Positions 21,068 to 30,459 of a stretch of DNA of 64,000 nt are shown piece after piece. Source of the stretch: Limnephilus marmoratus. Its lineage: Eukaryota; Arthropoda; Insecta; Trichoptera; Limnephilidae. The stretch covers positions 67,141,072 through 67,205,071 of the forward strand of contig OU862907.1 in assembly GCA_917880885.1 (NCBI GenBank). Reading direction: 5' to 3'. Position 1 is the first letter of the stretch. The number at the start of each line of letters is the position of its first letter. Position numbers and translations under genes: made by a program. The notes beneath the pieces were generated by a model, which was not told the origin of the DNA, did no database searches, and saw only the letters and a program-made list of their open reading frames with translations.

Positions 21068-21750
21068 ACTAGCTGACCCGACGAACTTCGTACCGACTCA
21101 GAATCAATAACTGTTGTGTAAACTTATTAGCTGAATTAAATTCATTTTCTTTTTTAAGTTTAAAATTACGCAATGAAGCAATTATCGATGCGCAACTGTC
21201 CGTGTTTTGTTTTTGTCAGTATCAGAGATGGCATTGTGTACGGATTTATATATTTTTAGATTTTCTTACTTTTCCTCTTGTTTACGGGAATGACGTTTCA
21301 TTTTCTTTATACGTGTGAGGGAGATTTATTATAAATATTGAATTTCTTCTTTGGAGGGGGGGGGGGGGGGGGGGGGGGGGTGCAGACATACGTTCACCGT
21401 TTGTCTCATTTTCAACTATTGACATTTAACATGTAAGAAAGAGGGGCAGCATTATATATTTAAGAACAAAAGCAAAACAATCAGTGCATTGACATTTGAC
21501 GTTTTTGAATTTTTAGAATTGACTCACTATTCAATATTATTTATATTTATCACAATATTGATGCCCCTCTTTCAAAATATGAGAATTCGTTCCATACGAA
21601 ATGTATGAGGAAAACAATATTTCTTAATAAATTTTTTTTCGTGAATTTTTCCGGTGTTTTAATAGCTATTCTGCTATTTGGGATGGATACAAATCCAACA
21701 AATCAACGATCGTAAAAATTGAAAAGTAACCATGCATTTAAGTTAACATA
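21068..21750 (-). mobile_element. Helitron-like family H1, reverse copy
   Basis: ACTAGCTGACCCGACGAACT at 21068 is the reverse of the H1 3' end (CTAGT). Segments with GAAGCAATTATCGATG and TGCAGACATACGTTCACCGT match the + copy at 6548-7670 in reverse order. A G-run of about 26 at 21355-21380 lies inside. Confidence 0.6.
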
Positions 21751-21773
21751 CCATCTTATATAAACTATTCCAA

Positions 21774-22025
21774 TCTTGATTGGGATAGTTTATATATAAG
21801 GTGGTATTATACTATTCCAATCTTGATTGGGATAGTTTATATAAGATGGTATGCTTGAAACTATTCAACCACATGTTCATTCATGGCATCTTGATTGGGA
21901 TAGTTTATATAAGATGGTATGCTTGAAACTATTACCCCATATGTTCATTCATGGCATCTTGATTGGGATTGTTTATATAAGATGGTATTCTTGAAACTAT
22001 TCAACCACATGTTCATTCATGGCAT
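21774..22025. repeat. tandem repeat, ~70-bp unit, about 3.5 copies
   Basis: CTTGATTGGGATAGTTTATA, then a GATGGTAT.CTTGAAACTATT segment and CATGTTCATTCATGGCAT, is repeated from 21774 to 22025; the first units are shorter. Confidence 0.8.
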
Positions 22026-22290
22026 CTTCATCCACAGTAGTGTGGATGGTTTTTGCTGAATGGGCTCTACGCTGTCTTCATCGTTGTCCTCGGCAACGCT
22101 ATTAAAGCATCTCCCTTGGCAGTGGAGGCACGCTGCAGAACAGGTCAGCATTGCTTTTCGGCATTCACATTTGCCAATTATTGCATAATCCTTGTTGCAG
22201 TGGCAAAATATCACAACCTAGACGTTAGGACTTTTAGTATGTTCACACCCTAAGCACCCTGAACAAGTTTCTGAAGGAATCGCTTCGGTT
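22017..22290 (-). pseudogene. Cys-rich (CXC-like) protein tail
   Basis: On the minus strand: TCSGCLGCEHTKSPNV, one stop, then CHCNKDYAIIGKCECRKAML, TCSAACLHCQGRCFNS and an acidic end EDNDEDSVEP. The Cys spacing (C-x-C-x-K..L.C...C..C.G.C.N) resembles tesmin/TSO1-like CXC motifs and Cys-rich ends of some insect transposon proteins. It ends against the 70-bp tandem repeat. The family is not certain. Confidence 0.35.
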
Positions 22291-23150
22291 CCTGCTCACG
22301 CACTCTACACATCCTTTTGGACCATTCATTGACTGCACTATTCATGCATCTCTAGAACATTTTTAAAAATCATACATTTAATAGGTGCTTTATTGAATTT
22401 TAACCTATTTTTGTATCGATTTTGTTTTAGTCATCATGGCGTATTTGCAGGTTTTTATTTCATTTATTTATTGCCTGTGTACTCAGCACATTAAAATGTA
22501 AAAATTAATGTATAATTATATCATTAAAATTAATTTAAAATGAAAATGAACCCAATACCGATTCTTGAAGAAGACTTGTGTGTGTTTTCCATTGGTTCCG
22601 ATAATGACTACACAAGTTTTTACACATTTTATTCCTTGGAAGTATCCTCTTAATTAATAATTTTTGAGCGACGCCTTCTGAAAGACCAATGGTTTCAATG
22701 GACCGGGAAGGCTGAAATAGTGGACTACTTTTGTATATTTACTTTCCGGAGAATCACAACTATGTTGTGTAAAATCTGAAAATATTATCTGAATATATTT
22801 TTTACTTTTTCGAAATTTTATTTTAACGCCCATATTTTCCAATACTTGCTCGTTTTGTGAAAACACAATAATAGGTTGAAGATTCAAGCGTTTTTCGTAT
22901 TAATCACAAAAAACAATAATAGTATAGGAATGGGGAACACCATCGATATTTTCCATGTGTTTTTGAAACTTCGCGCTGCATTATGTTAACCTATTCAATA
23001 GATAAGATCGTGGAATTGAGTCAGCAAAACTATAAACGTTTTCTAAACTATTTTAATTTTTTTATTTGGTGAACTTTTATTAACGTTTTCTTTTAAAGTT
23101 TTTCTTGATTAAGTTAAATATTTATAACGTGGTTGCCTTCCGCCAGTATT
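22291..23150. other. no gene supported
   Basis: A 77-residue minus-strand frame (22654-22887) has no recognisable motif. The rest is AT-rich. Confidence 0.4.
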
Positions 23151-24119
23151 CGAATACTACTATCTCTACCTTACTATACCCATTCTATCTTCTTATCTTA
23201 TTATTCTTATCAATTGCTGTTCGTTTGTCTCGCTAAAACTCGAGAGCGTGTGAGCCGATTTAGGTGATTTTGGTTTTAAAATGTTTGTGGTAGTCCAGGG
23301 AAGGTTTAAACGGTGAGATGATATGAAAAAATTGTGAGGAAGATAGTAAGAATAAAAATCTAATTTTCTCATATAAACAGTTCTACTGTTCTACCTACTT
23401 TCAGAAGCACAACGTAATCTAGAATTGGAATGCAAAAAAAGGATTCTGATTGTCATATTTCAGTCGTCTGTCAAACGTTACCAGTCATTCTGTTACCATT
23501 TAAAATCTTCTATCATTAGTTTGTCAGTGCGTGAGAACTTTATTTACTGTTTTAATATGACAAGGAAAAGACGAGCTGACATAGGTCGTCGAAGTCAATC
23601 AAATGGGCGACGAGCTACCTCAAACCGCACTGATGACCAACGAGAGACAGATAATGATAACATGAAGGTATAGGTATATAATTTGTCAAGGATTTGTGTA
23701 AATTGGTTGAAACATAACGATAATTGTTAGAAGTGTCGGAAAAATTCAAGCCGCCTGGGAGAGGTGGGACATTCTTCTTTTATAGATCTACAAAAAGTCC
23801 GCGATGGCATTCATCAATCTTTTACGGATAGCTTACTATACCAATTCTTCTAAAAAAATGGTCACGTACAATGGGATAATTGGAAAGTTATTTAGACGGA
23901 TACAGTATTAATCCTTATTACCTTAAATAAGTTAGTTACCCTAAGCATTTCATTCAGATTATTATAATCTTTCACACCATCTCTACGTATTATAAATTAA
24001 AGTCCTCCGCGACATCTGTCTATCTCTTCGCGATAAACTCAAAGACGGCGGTGGTTACAAAGGTCGGATTTTACAAAGTGTTTTATTAGGCACTGCAACG
24101 CGTGGCCGGGTCAGCTAGT
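23150..24119 (+). mobile_element. Helitron-like element with a short Rep/helicase-type N-terminal remnant
   Basis: The 3' end is a GCACTGCAACGCGTGGC-type imperfect hairpin, CGGGTCAG and CTAGT (24115-24119) followed by T. The 5' region contains TCTCGCTAAAACTCGAGAGC and GTAGTCCAGGGAAGGTTTAA. A basic frame lies at 23557-23673. The 5' end is not fixed. Confidence 0.55.
23557..23673 (+). pseudogene. short basic ORF resembling the start of Helitron-encoded protein
   Basis: 38 residues, starting MTRKRRADIGRRSQSNGRRA and ending DDQRETDNDNMKV. Such an Arg-rich K-R-R-x-x-I-G-R-R start followed by R...R..N..D..R is, from memory, typical of the N-terminus of proteins of arthropod Helitrons. Rep and helicase domains are absent. 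Confidence 0.4.
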
Positions 24120-24650
24120 TATTCATAATTCTGTTATCCGTCCTGCGGCTGTTATGAAAATTCGGTTTGGCATTCCTCTGCCTTCAGTTTATATTTTCCG
24201 ACTAATAATGAACATCGTTTATAGGGTGACCTGACAACTGACCCCACGAAATGATATTTACTATAAAATAACAATTTTTTGTGAATTATTTACCAACTTC
24301 AAATATAAATCTACTTCTAAAATACCCTTAATAATAAGTTGGTATGAATATCAAACGCATTTATACACAGTGTCGATTTGTTTGTACGTGCGCAATAGAG
24401 AAGCAAATCTTTCCTTGATGTATTTGAATGAAAATATGTTATTCGGCGGTACATCCTCTCTGCACATCCCTTCGGGGTCACTTAGTTATATTTTATGTAA
24501 TTAGTTGTGCCATATTATATATTATCTCTAAACCGACTGCACATATATAAGTAAGCCGGAGGACCAATTGTCGACGGATCAACTGTCATGGAACCGTTGA
24601 CAGACCTCGCGTAACCCACTAACAATGTTTAATTGTTAAAAAGAGTCTCC
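24120..24650. other. no gene seen; upstream flank of the CLIP gene
   Basis: AT-rich; no recognised element up to the X1 fragment at 24655. Confidence 0.4.
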
Positions 24651-24654
24651 GTAC

Positions 24655-24715
24655 AGCCTTCCCAAAGACAGGCCTTCAGGGAAATTATTTACATAAAAGC
24701 TGCCTCTTTGCAAAA
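24655..24715 (+). repeat. family X1 fragment 140-200 bp upstream of the CLIP gene start site
   Basis: TACAGCCTTCCCAAAGACAG followed by AGGGAAATTATTTACAT is a diverged piece of X1 (CACAGCATCCCCAAAGATGA...GGGAAATTATTTTCC). Confidence 0.5.
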
Positions 24716-24823
24716 ACTAACTGGCATCCAGAGGGTTAGGAGAGTTATTCATAAATAATTTACATAATATGGGAGAGAAAAATTGTTATCTTTTGTGTGA
24801 CTCCGAATGAATTTGCACTCGGA

Positions 24824-24857
24824 TATAAATAATATGAAAGTAAAGCGCATTAAATCA
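24824..24857 (+). promoter_or_regulatory. TATA box and initiator of the CLIP-domain gene
   Basis: TATAAA at 24824-24829 and an initiator-like TCACAGT at 24855-24861 with A at 24857 are 33 bp apart, and the ATG is 81 bp further on. This fits a TATA-type arthropod promoter with an unspliced 5' leader. The start site itself is inferred. Confidence 0.5.
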
Positions 24858-24937
24858 CAGTTGGAGTTCAACTCTTCGAGTGATAATAACAATAGAATTT
24901 TTAAAAATAAATTCGGTGTTGTAAAGTTATTTTCAAA

Positions 24938-25004
24938 ATGAAATTCCTAGAAATTGTGTTAACGGTTTTAGTGGTGGCAAAATTCGTGGGAGCACAGAGG
25001 CAAG
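24938..25004 (+). CDS. double-CLIP-domain secreted protein, exon 1 (signal peptide)
   Basis: ATG at 24938 has A at -3 and follows the TATA box by ~115 bp. Residues 1-20 (MKFLEIVLTVLVVAKFVGAQ) are a clean signal peptide, cleaved probably after VGA. The exon ends CAA G|GTAAGA, phase 1. With exons 2-5 it encodes at least 149 residues: signal peptide, CLIP 1 (Cys 26, 37, 43, 59, 69, 70), a 10-residue link, CLIP 2 (Cys 81, 91, 97, 113, 124, 125), then a Pro-rich linker with Cys130. CLIP domains precede trypsin-like domains in arthropod hemolymph proteases of the melanisation and Toll cascades, where they aid docking and activation. The protease or inactive homologue domain must lie beyond 64000. 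Proteins with two CLIP domains include known prophenoloxidase-activating proteases, but which type this is cannot be told from here. Confidence 0.85.
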
Positions 25005-25164
25005 GTAAGAATATTTGCCATACTTTACCAATATTCCCACATTGTAATATTAAAGTTCAATTGGTATTTGAAAACAAAATGTTTGTTTTTTTTAAATATA
25101 TATGCTACGAAACTGGTAAGAAACCTTCTGAAAATAAAATAATTAACAAGGAAAATTAACATAA

Positions 25165-26885
25165 TCATAATATAATATAAGTGATTACTATAATAGCAGA
25201 AAGAAAATAAAATATATCAAAAGAAAATAATAGCCAGAGAGGGTATTCCACAGACCACACATGATGCTCGAAGTTCGCGCCCTTTAGCCGGCTTCCCGAT
25301 TTTGCCTCGAAGAAATGTGCTTGGGAGAGAAGGGGGAATTTTTGAGGACCTTGAGGAAAAGATGAGCATCGGTTACCGAAGGGGGGGGGGGGGGAGGGAA
25401 TCGAGACCGCGTGGTTACACCTCAGACCTACGCATGTCGTTAGGGGAGGCACAGGCGGATCACGGGAAGACCGCTCCGGTGTGTGTTCGCCTGGCAATGT
25501 GCATGGACAGGGTCTATCCCATCCCATTTTTATGGGGGAACGATTATAAGCAATATGTACAGTTCAGTTGCGCCACTAAAGAATGGAAACCAAAACTAAT
25601 AAAGAAAAATAGAAAATAATTAGAGCATTTATATATGTGAAACATTCTTACAGAATCAGTTCAGAAGCGAGCCATAGTGTCATCACTACCATTGCTCATC
25701 GAGATAGAACATGACTTGCAGAGTTAAAAACATAAATCATTGTTAGCAGAGACCAGAGAAAATAATAGTCAACCGTAATCAGTAATTTACAGGTCACATA
25801 AGTTATATTACAAATAGTTCAAAGCATATACACTAAATAAAGGGTAATAGAGAAGGACCGAAGGAGACGTGAGCAATACGTGTAGCACCTGAAACAAAAA
25901 TGAATTTAGTGTAGATCGGCGACTCTAAGTACAGGCCATCTCTCTACCCAGGACTTGATAAACTTTTTCAATAACTTAAAAGTCAGCGTTCCACGTTCCA
26001 CGCTGGTCTTATGGTTAGTATCAATAGATGCGCAGTTTGGGTGAAGAGAATGGGTCAAGCTATGAAGCCGACCCCTGAATTCCCCATGCTCAGAAAGCAT
26101 TTGTGTCACATAGTGATCCAGTTTAATGTATGCCCCCTTCCATTCTAAATTTAACTAAAGGGAAGAAAGAGAAAGTCCATCTGCTCTTCGTCGACCTATC
26201 CCACCGCCCTTACCATACACTCGGCTCCCAGATGGACAGCAGCCCTGCCTCTAATAAATTCCTTTTTGGTCAATATTTCCCTAATTTCAAGACCAATCGG
26301 CAGAACGCCAGAATCGCCGATCGGCAGAAGACAGAACTGGTAATGCATACGAGGCCACAGTCCTATAAGCGCTCAAGAGCGCCAACAGGGGAGTCCGCTG
26401 GCCCCATTTAAGAGCTAAGTTTATCAAGACATTAGCCAAGCGATGCTCCCACACAGAGGCAGCATATGAGAATTGCGACACATGTACCCCTCTGTACAGC
26501 AGGCGAATCGCGGAGAGCGCAATCCCCACTCGGCTGTTGAGAGTCTTCTCAGTTTCCGAAACAGCCCTGTCGGAGACGTTCTTGACGTGGTCTAGGAACG
26601 AAGAAGATCTGTCCAAAATTACGGATACAGATTCGTTACATTAAATGTAGAGCCGTTTATTAAAAAAATTAGATTCTTGCGAGAACTCCGAAGGGGTAAT
26701 AAGTTGCCTATACCGGGATGGTACAGTGGTGGGTACTTCAATGTCCAAAATTACGCCTAAATACCTGGTATTTTCTGCAAATCGGATGGAAGAGTCCCAA
26801 AGAGACATGTCATGAAGAGACCCACGGTCTTGTGGGGCTCTTTCCTCAATCAAAGATCACATGTAAACCTTCTTCAGCCTTAGAT
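25165..26885 (-). pseudogene. R1-like LINE, 3' portion, copy 1 (intron 1)
   Basis: Minus strand: SLHDMSLWDSSIRFAENTRY-LGVILD, a 118-bp insertion, then RSSSFLDHVKNVSDRAVSET, LYRGVHVSQFSYAASVWEHR and LLALLSAYRTVASYALPVLS, the post-RT region of R1/SART-type LINEs. The C-terminus resumes at 26109-25906 (EHGEFRGRLHSL...KSWVERWPVLRVADL), with the His/Cys segment deleted relative to copy 2. A 3' untranslated region runs to about 25165 and has a G15 run at 25381. It lies antisense to the host gene. Confidence 0.7.
26624..26741. mobile_element. mini-retroposon insertion (118 bp) with 14-bp target duplication
   Basis: TGTCCAAAATTACG flanks it at 26610-26623 and 26742-26755; removal rejoins the LINE reading VILD-RSSS. 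The interior AAAAAAATTAGATTCTTGCG and the GTAATAAGTTGCC hairpin region match the insertion at 10490-10593. Confidence 0.72.
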
Positions 26886-27409
26886 AAAAGGGAAACATGT
26901 AAAATATTTATGAATCTTATAAAAAATGTACTTACAAATGTAAATTTAGAAAAAAAAACGTTAATTCCTTTGATACTTTCGAATAACCCTACACATTTTA
27001 AGTTACGTATTATAAAAGAGCACTAAAATCTTTGTTTTTTCTTCAAAAAGCAATTAACTAAAAAGTTTTTTGATGTTGGTACTTGACCTTCATGGTGAAA
27101 AATTTCTTATTTGGTCCTTTTTTGTCAATCTAATTTCAGCGAAATCATAACACAACGAAGTCAAAATATTGCTTAGAGGAGCGCCGCGGGCACGTCCTAC
27201 CGCTCCCGCGTTCTAAATCGGGGATGCATAAATATACCAACCCACCCACCGGGGATGGCTTTGAATTTTTGTGGTTTCGAGGTAGCAATAAAATGCTTAA
27301 ACGCATGATGTAAGAAAAAATATGTATCTGCTCTTTATAATTATTTTTTTATTATTTTTGTTCGTTATCAGTAATTTAAGCAATGGACTGAATCACTCGA
27401 CATCTATCT
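26886..27409. other. no gene seen
   Basis: Intron 1 DNA without recognisable repeats. Confidence 0.4.
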
Positions 27410-27594
27410 TCTATATATATATATAAATAAAAGTGAATCGCCGAAATGTATGTACGTGCATAACTTCAGGACAAGGTTTGTATAAAACTACTGGTAAGCT
27501 CTGGCATTATGAATTTTGTATAAAAAAATTGTAATAGCTTTTTTCGTTATTTGTTTTTGGGGTGTTATGCCGTGTTGCGCTACCTCCTTCTTTA

Positions 27595-27635
27595 GCCAAC
27601 GTTTCGGACATCGTTGCAGTGTCCATCATCAGGGC
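27595..27635 (-). ncRNA. hammerhead ribozyme motif, antisense copy in intron 1
   Basis: Minus-strand core CTGATGA (27632-27626), stem II GGACA/TGTCC (5 bp), GAAAC (27605-27601), GTT cleavage triplet and a GGC/GCC stem I. The ACGT step at stem III is self-complementary, so activity would need two copies to pair, as described for Penelope-type hammerheads. One extra U lies between CTGATGA and stem II. Confidence 0.65.
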
Positions 27636-27669
27636 AGATCCGGCAGAATCTACCGGATCTGCCGGATCT

Positions 27670-27710
27670 GCCCTGATGATGGACACTGCAACGATGTCCG
27701 AAACGTTGGC
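27670..27710 (+). ncRNA. hammerhead ribozyme motif, sense strand of the CLIP gene intron 1
   Basis: GCC (stem I), CTGATGA at 27673-27679, one extra U, stem II GGACA (27681-27685) with TGTCC (27695-27699), GAAAC (27700-27704), GTT and GGC closing stem I. The conserved core bases are all present. Stem III is the two-base-pair ACGT type. It would be transcribed in the host pre-mRNA; the neighbouring antisense copy could instead lock it in a long duplex. Confidence 0.68.
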
Positions 27711-28072
27711 TAAAGAAGGAGGTAGCGCAACACGGCATAACACCCCAAAAACAAATAACGAAAATGCTTTTGGCCGTGAAAATCTTAAAACTTATCCAAT
27801 TGTAATAGCTGTTTGAAAACTGAATGTACTGGGACTGAATGTATGGAATACGGGAGTTAGGAGGGAGGAGGGGGGGTTCGCGGGACCGGGGAAGTGGGGG
27901 GAGGAAAGGTGGAGGAGACGAAATGTGAACGCAAAAGGGGAAGGGGACGCGGGAGAGGAAGGGGTGGAGGAAGGGGAACGGGAACGGGAACGGGACGAAT
28001 GGGAAAGGACACGCAGGGAGAAACAATTTCTTTATTAAATGGCATAGCAGCGCATGCCGGGAACCAGCTAGT

Positions 28073-28525
28073 GATTTATAATAGTTAGAAATTACGAAAA
28101 AACTTTTATTTTTTTATTAATGGATAACGCATAAATATAAACTTATGATTTACACGCGTCATGGGTACATGTTGTCAATAATTTATTTCGTTCATTTTTC
28201 AACATTTATATTTCGTCTCTTTTCACTGTTATAAATATAAATAAAAAATATGATTTAGTATTATTAAAGGTTTCCTATAGACAAAAACAGAAATTCCCTG
28301 TAGGTTGTGGCAGATGTATTTTGAAGAGTACTAAACGAATCAATTATATTACTAAATTTGCACAAAATGAGGTAATGTGCTGTTAGAATTAAGAGAACGT
28401 TAAATTACATGTACATTGTACAGGGGAGAATATAAAAATTAGACAAGTATTTTCTTATTTTCCTTTCTTAATTACTTTTTTTTCTATATTCTTTGTACGG
28501 AAATGTGTAATGGGCCTATTGGAGG
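28073..28525. other. no gene seen
   Basis: AT-rich intron 1 DNA. Confidence 0.4.
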
Positions 28526-28645
28526 GGACCCACCACTTTCCCACGGCTGTATGAGGAAACTGATTGTTTAACCTCCTTAGCCGCACACGTCAGGACTCTA
28601 ATTTTTTGTAAAAAGGAAGCTACATTTATTTTTGAAACGAATCTA
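28526..28645 (-). mobile_element. mini-retroposon related sequence, reverse orientation
   Basis: Read in reverse: AAAAAATTAGAGTCCTGACG ... GGAGGTTAAAC...GTGGGAAAGTGGTGGG, similar to the insertions at 10490 and 26624. Target duplication not identified. Confidence 0.45.
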
Positions 28646-28849
28646 GACCCTCCAATGTCCCTGCATGCATGATTGTTAGTAAAAAAGTAAAATGTATGCA
28701 TACTTACATTTGCAGTAATTAACAAGATAAAAATAGTTCGCCTGTTGGTTCAGCATCTAGTTGAGTGAAATAATAAATAAAAAGAAAGATATTTACAGGT
28801 GTAAGTATGATTAAAACGATTAAAACCAAAGAAAATATATAAAAAGAAA

Positions 28850-29367
28850 GATATTGGGGGCAGTTTGTCCCACTATCACGGGGCAGTCCCGGCGAGAATG
28901 AGCGGGCGAGCGGCCTGGCCGAAACGTGCCCAAACGCCCGGGCGTTAGTGGGACGGCCCTACCAGAATTCTGCTACCTGACTGGATGCAGGGACCGGGTC
29001 TATCCGCCCCCATGGTGGGGAGTTGGACAATACAGTACAATGGAGTTCAGTACATCAACCTAGTCACAATTCAAGATGTTAGTAACATAATAAAACCAAA
29101 TAAGACAGGTAAAAAGGCGTGATCAACAACAAATTGAAGCAACAAAATAGAGAAAAAAGAAAAAATAATAATATGAAGATTACGCAGCAGTAAAGAGCAA
29201 AAAAATAATAATTTATAACAGTAGTCATACCACCAAACAAGAAAAGTAAAAACAAGAGTATAACAGAAATATAAAGCAATCGAGCATAGGCAATAATAAA
29301 ATTGGGACGGAGGAGTAACCATGGAGAGACAAGAGCAATACGTTTGGCACCTGAAACAAAGATGATT
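28850..29367 (-). repeat. 3' untranslated region of R1-like LINE copy 2
   Basis: Follows the ORF stop at 29368 on the minus strand, with a T-rich stretch and then a GC-rich end (about 28865-28960). Similar wording to the 3' part of copy 1 (GGACC/GGGTCTATCC and ATGGGGG). Confidence 0.5.
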
Positions 29368-29830
29368 TTAATCTAAGTCAGCAACTCTAAGCACAGGCCA
29401 TATCTCCACCCAAGACTTTACAAACTTTTTAAAGCATTCAAAATTATCTCTGTTCGAAACCACATCGGCATTCCATGCCGGTCTTGTAATCCCTCTCAAA
29501 CCATCCAACATTTCCTCTCTGGCATCCTTCATCAACTCGCAGTGCCACAGAATGTGCTCGGCTGTCTGGTTAGTGTCACCACAGTTCGGATGAGGAGACA
29601 GTGCCAGACTATGTAGTCGTCCCCTGAACTCCCCATGACCGGACACCAATTGCGTCATGTAGTGATCCAGTTTTATGTGCCTATTGTAGTTACTGTGATA
29701 CAACTTACGAACGAACCGTTCGGCCTTCATCTTCACCACTAACCTCCGTCTCAAATTGTGCGAGCTGCGCTGGTTGCTGAATTCCGAAATATTAATGCCT
29801 CGTCCATTCAAGCATAATTCCATGCATGGA
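29368..29830 (-). pseudogene. R1-like LINE copy 2, ORF2 C-terminus (intron 1)
   Basis: Open for 151 residues: a basic part (SSHNLRRRLVVKMKAERFVR), HYMTQLVSGHGEFRGRLHSL, a zinc-binding-like segment C-x5-8-T.EH.LWHC, and the end KSWVEIWPVLRVADLD. This is the conserved C-terminal region after the RT of R1-clade LINEs. It is 5' truncated about 50 bp from the exon 2 acceptor and antisense to the gene. No stops within the piece, so the insertion may be fairly young. Confidence 0.75.
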
Positions 29831-29877
29831 CACTACTCTCTTCTTTCTTTGTATAAAACTGTTATGTTATGTTACAG

Positions 29878-29981
29878 GTGATCCATGCACCGTGGTCAAA
29901 ACTGGACAGGTTGGCTCATGCCTGCATTTATCAAAGTGCCCTGTGGTCCTGGAAGCAGCCTACCGTAATATTTCTCCCCAG
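29878..29981 (+). CDS. double-CLIP-domain protein, exon 2 (first half of CLIP 1)
   Basis: A TTACAG acceptor at 29877 and a CAG|GTAATA donor. Joined in phase 1 to exon 1 it reads GDPCTVVKTGQVGSCLHLSK and CPVVLEAAYRNISPQ: the first three CLIP cysteines in C-x10-C-x5-C spacing and the usual L..CP segment. It ends in phase 0. A LINE fragment ends ~50 bp before it and a Penelope-like foldback was inserted 14 bp after its donor, so the exon sits between two mobile elements with very little intron flank. Confidence 0.88.
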
Positions 29982-30093
29982 GTAATATAATAAACAATAT
30001 TAACACTGATATAATTTTAGATTTTCACGGCCAAAAGTATGTTTGTTATTTGTTTTTGGGGTATTATGCCGTGTTGCGCTACCTCCTTCTTTA

Positions 30094-30134
30094 GCCAACG
30101 TTTCGGACAGCGTTACAGTGTCCATCATCAGGGC
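30094..30134 (-). ncRNA. hammerhead ribozyme motif (intact core), antisense
   Basis: Minus strand: GCC, CTGATGA (30131-30125), extra U, GGACA...TGTCC stem II with loop CTGTAACGC, GAAAC, GTT, GGC. Same design as the copies at 27595 and 27670. Confidence 0.62.
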
Positions 30135-30418
30135 AGATGTGTAAATGTTAGTGGTGAAATGTGTGCTTAAGTAATACCGTGTTGCCAGCTCCATTCCACT
30201 ACGGGCTCGCATTATAGTATACTTGAAGATGGTTTTCTGCATTTAGCTTAATAATAATATACGGCTTAATACAGGTAATTGACGGCTACACCAAAGCTAA
30301 AAGCAGAAAACCATCTTCAAGTATACTGTAATGCGAGCCCGCACTGGAATAGAGCTGGCAACACGGTATTGCTTCGAAGTACTTAAGCACACATTTCACC
30401 ACTAACATTTAGACATCT

Positions 30419-30459
30419 TCCCCGATGATGGACACTGTAACGCTGTCCGAAACGTTGGC
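30419..30459 (+). ncRNA. degenerate hammerhead motif, sense strand
   Basis: Counterpart of 30094-30134 on the other arm, but the core reads CCGATGA in place of CTGATGA and stem I is altered (TCC against GGC). Stem II and GAAAC are kept. Loss of U4 should abolish cleavage. Confidence 0.5.

Larger units (their letters stand above)
27540..27797 (+). mobile_element. Penelope-like foldback element with two opposed hammerhead motifs
   Basis: A 13-bp direct repeat AATTGTAATAGCT (27527-27539 and 27798-27810) flanks a 258-bp insert. It is a perfect inverted repeat with 101-bp arms (27541-27641 and 27664-27764) around a 22-bp centre, plus a 33-bp one-sided tail (GGCCGTGAAAATCTTAAAAC). Both arms carry a hammerhead ribozyme core. 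No reverse transcriptase or GIY-YIG gene is present. Penelope-like retroelements are known to carry such ribozymes in their terminal repeats, and the 13-bp duplication fits target-primed insertion. Class is inferred from the ribozyme and this structure. Confidence 0.72.
27410..28072 (+). mobile_element. Helitron-like family H4, with Penelope-like insertion
   Basis: Starts TCTATATATATATATAAATA, then GTGAATCGCCGAAATGTATG. It carries the purine-rich tract (27850-28000), GCAGGGAGAAACAATTTCTT, and ends with hairpin GGCAT-AGCAGCGC-ATGCC, GGGAACCAG and CTAGT (28068-28072). This is the most complete H4 copy. The foldback element at 27540-27797 is inserted in it. No Rep/helicase gene. Confidence 0.7.

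Noticed and set aside
24687..24700. GGGAAATTAT as an NF-kappaB site upstream of the CLIP gene
   Set aside because: It is part of a family X1 repeat fragment and matches the consensus poorly.
24938..25159. Reading the first exon as a 73-residue protein to the stop at 25159
   Set aside because: The part after 25004 runs past a strong GTAAGA donor; exon 2 joins in phase and gives a CLIP domain.
27507..27816. Matching 78-84 residue proteins on both strands (SETLAKEGGSATRHNTPK)
   Set aside because: They are products of the perfect palindrome; the conserved feature is the ribozyme RNA, not the peptide. The 30000-30242 frame is the same.
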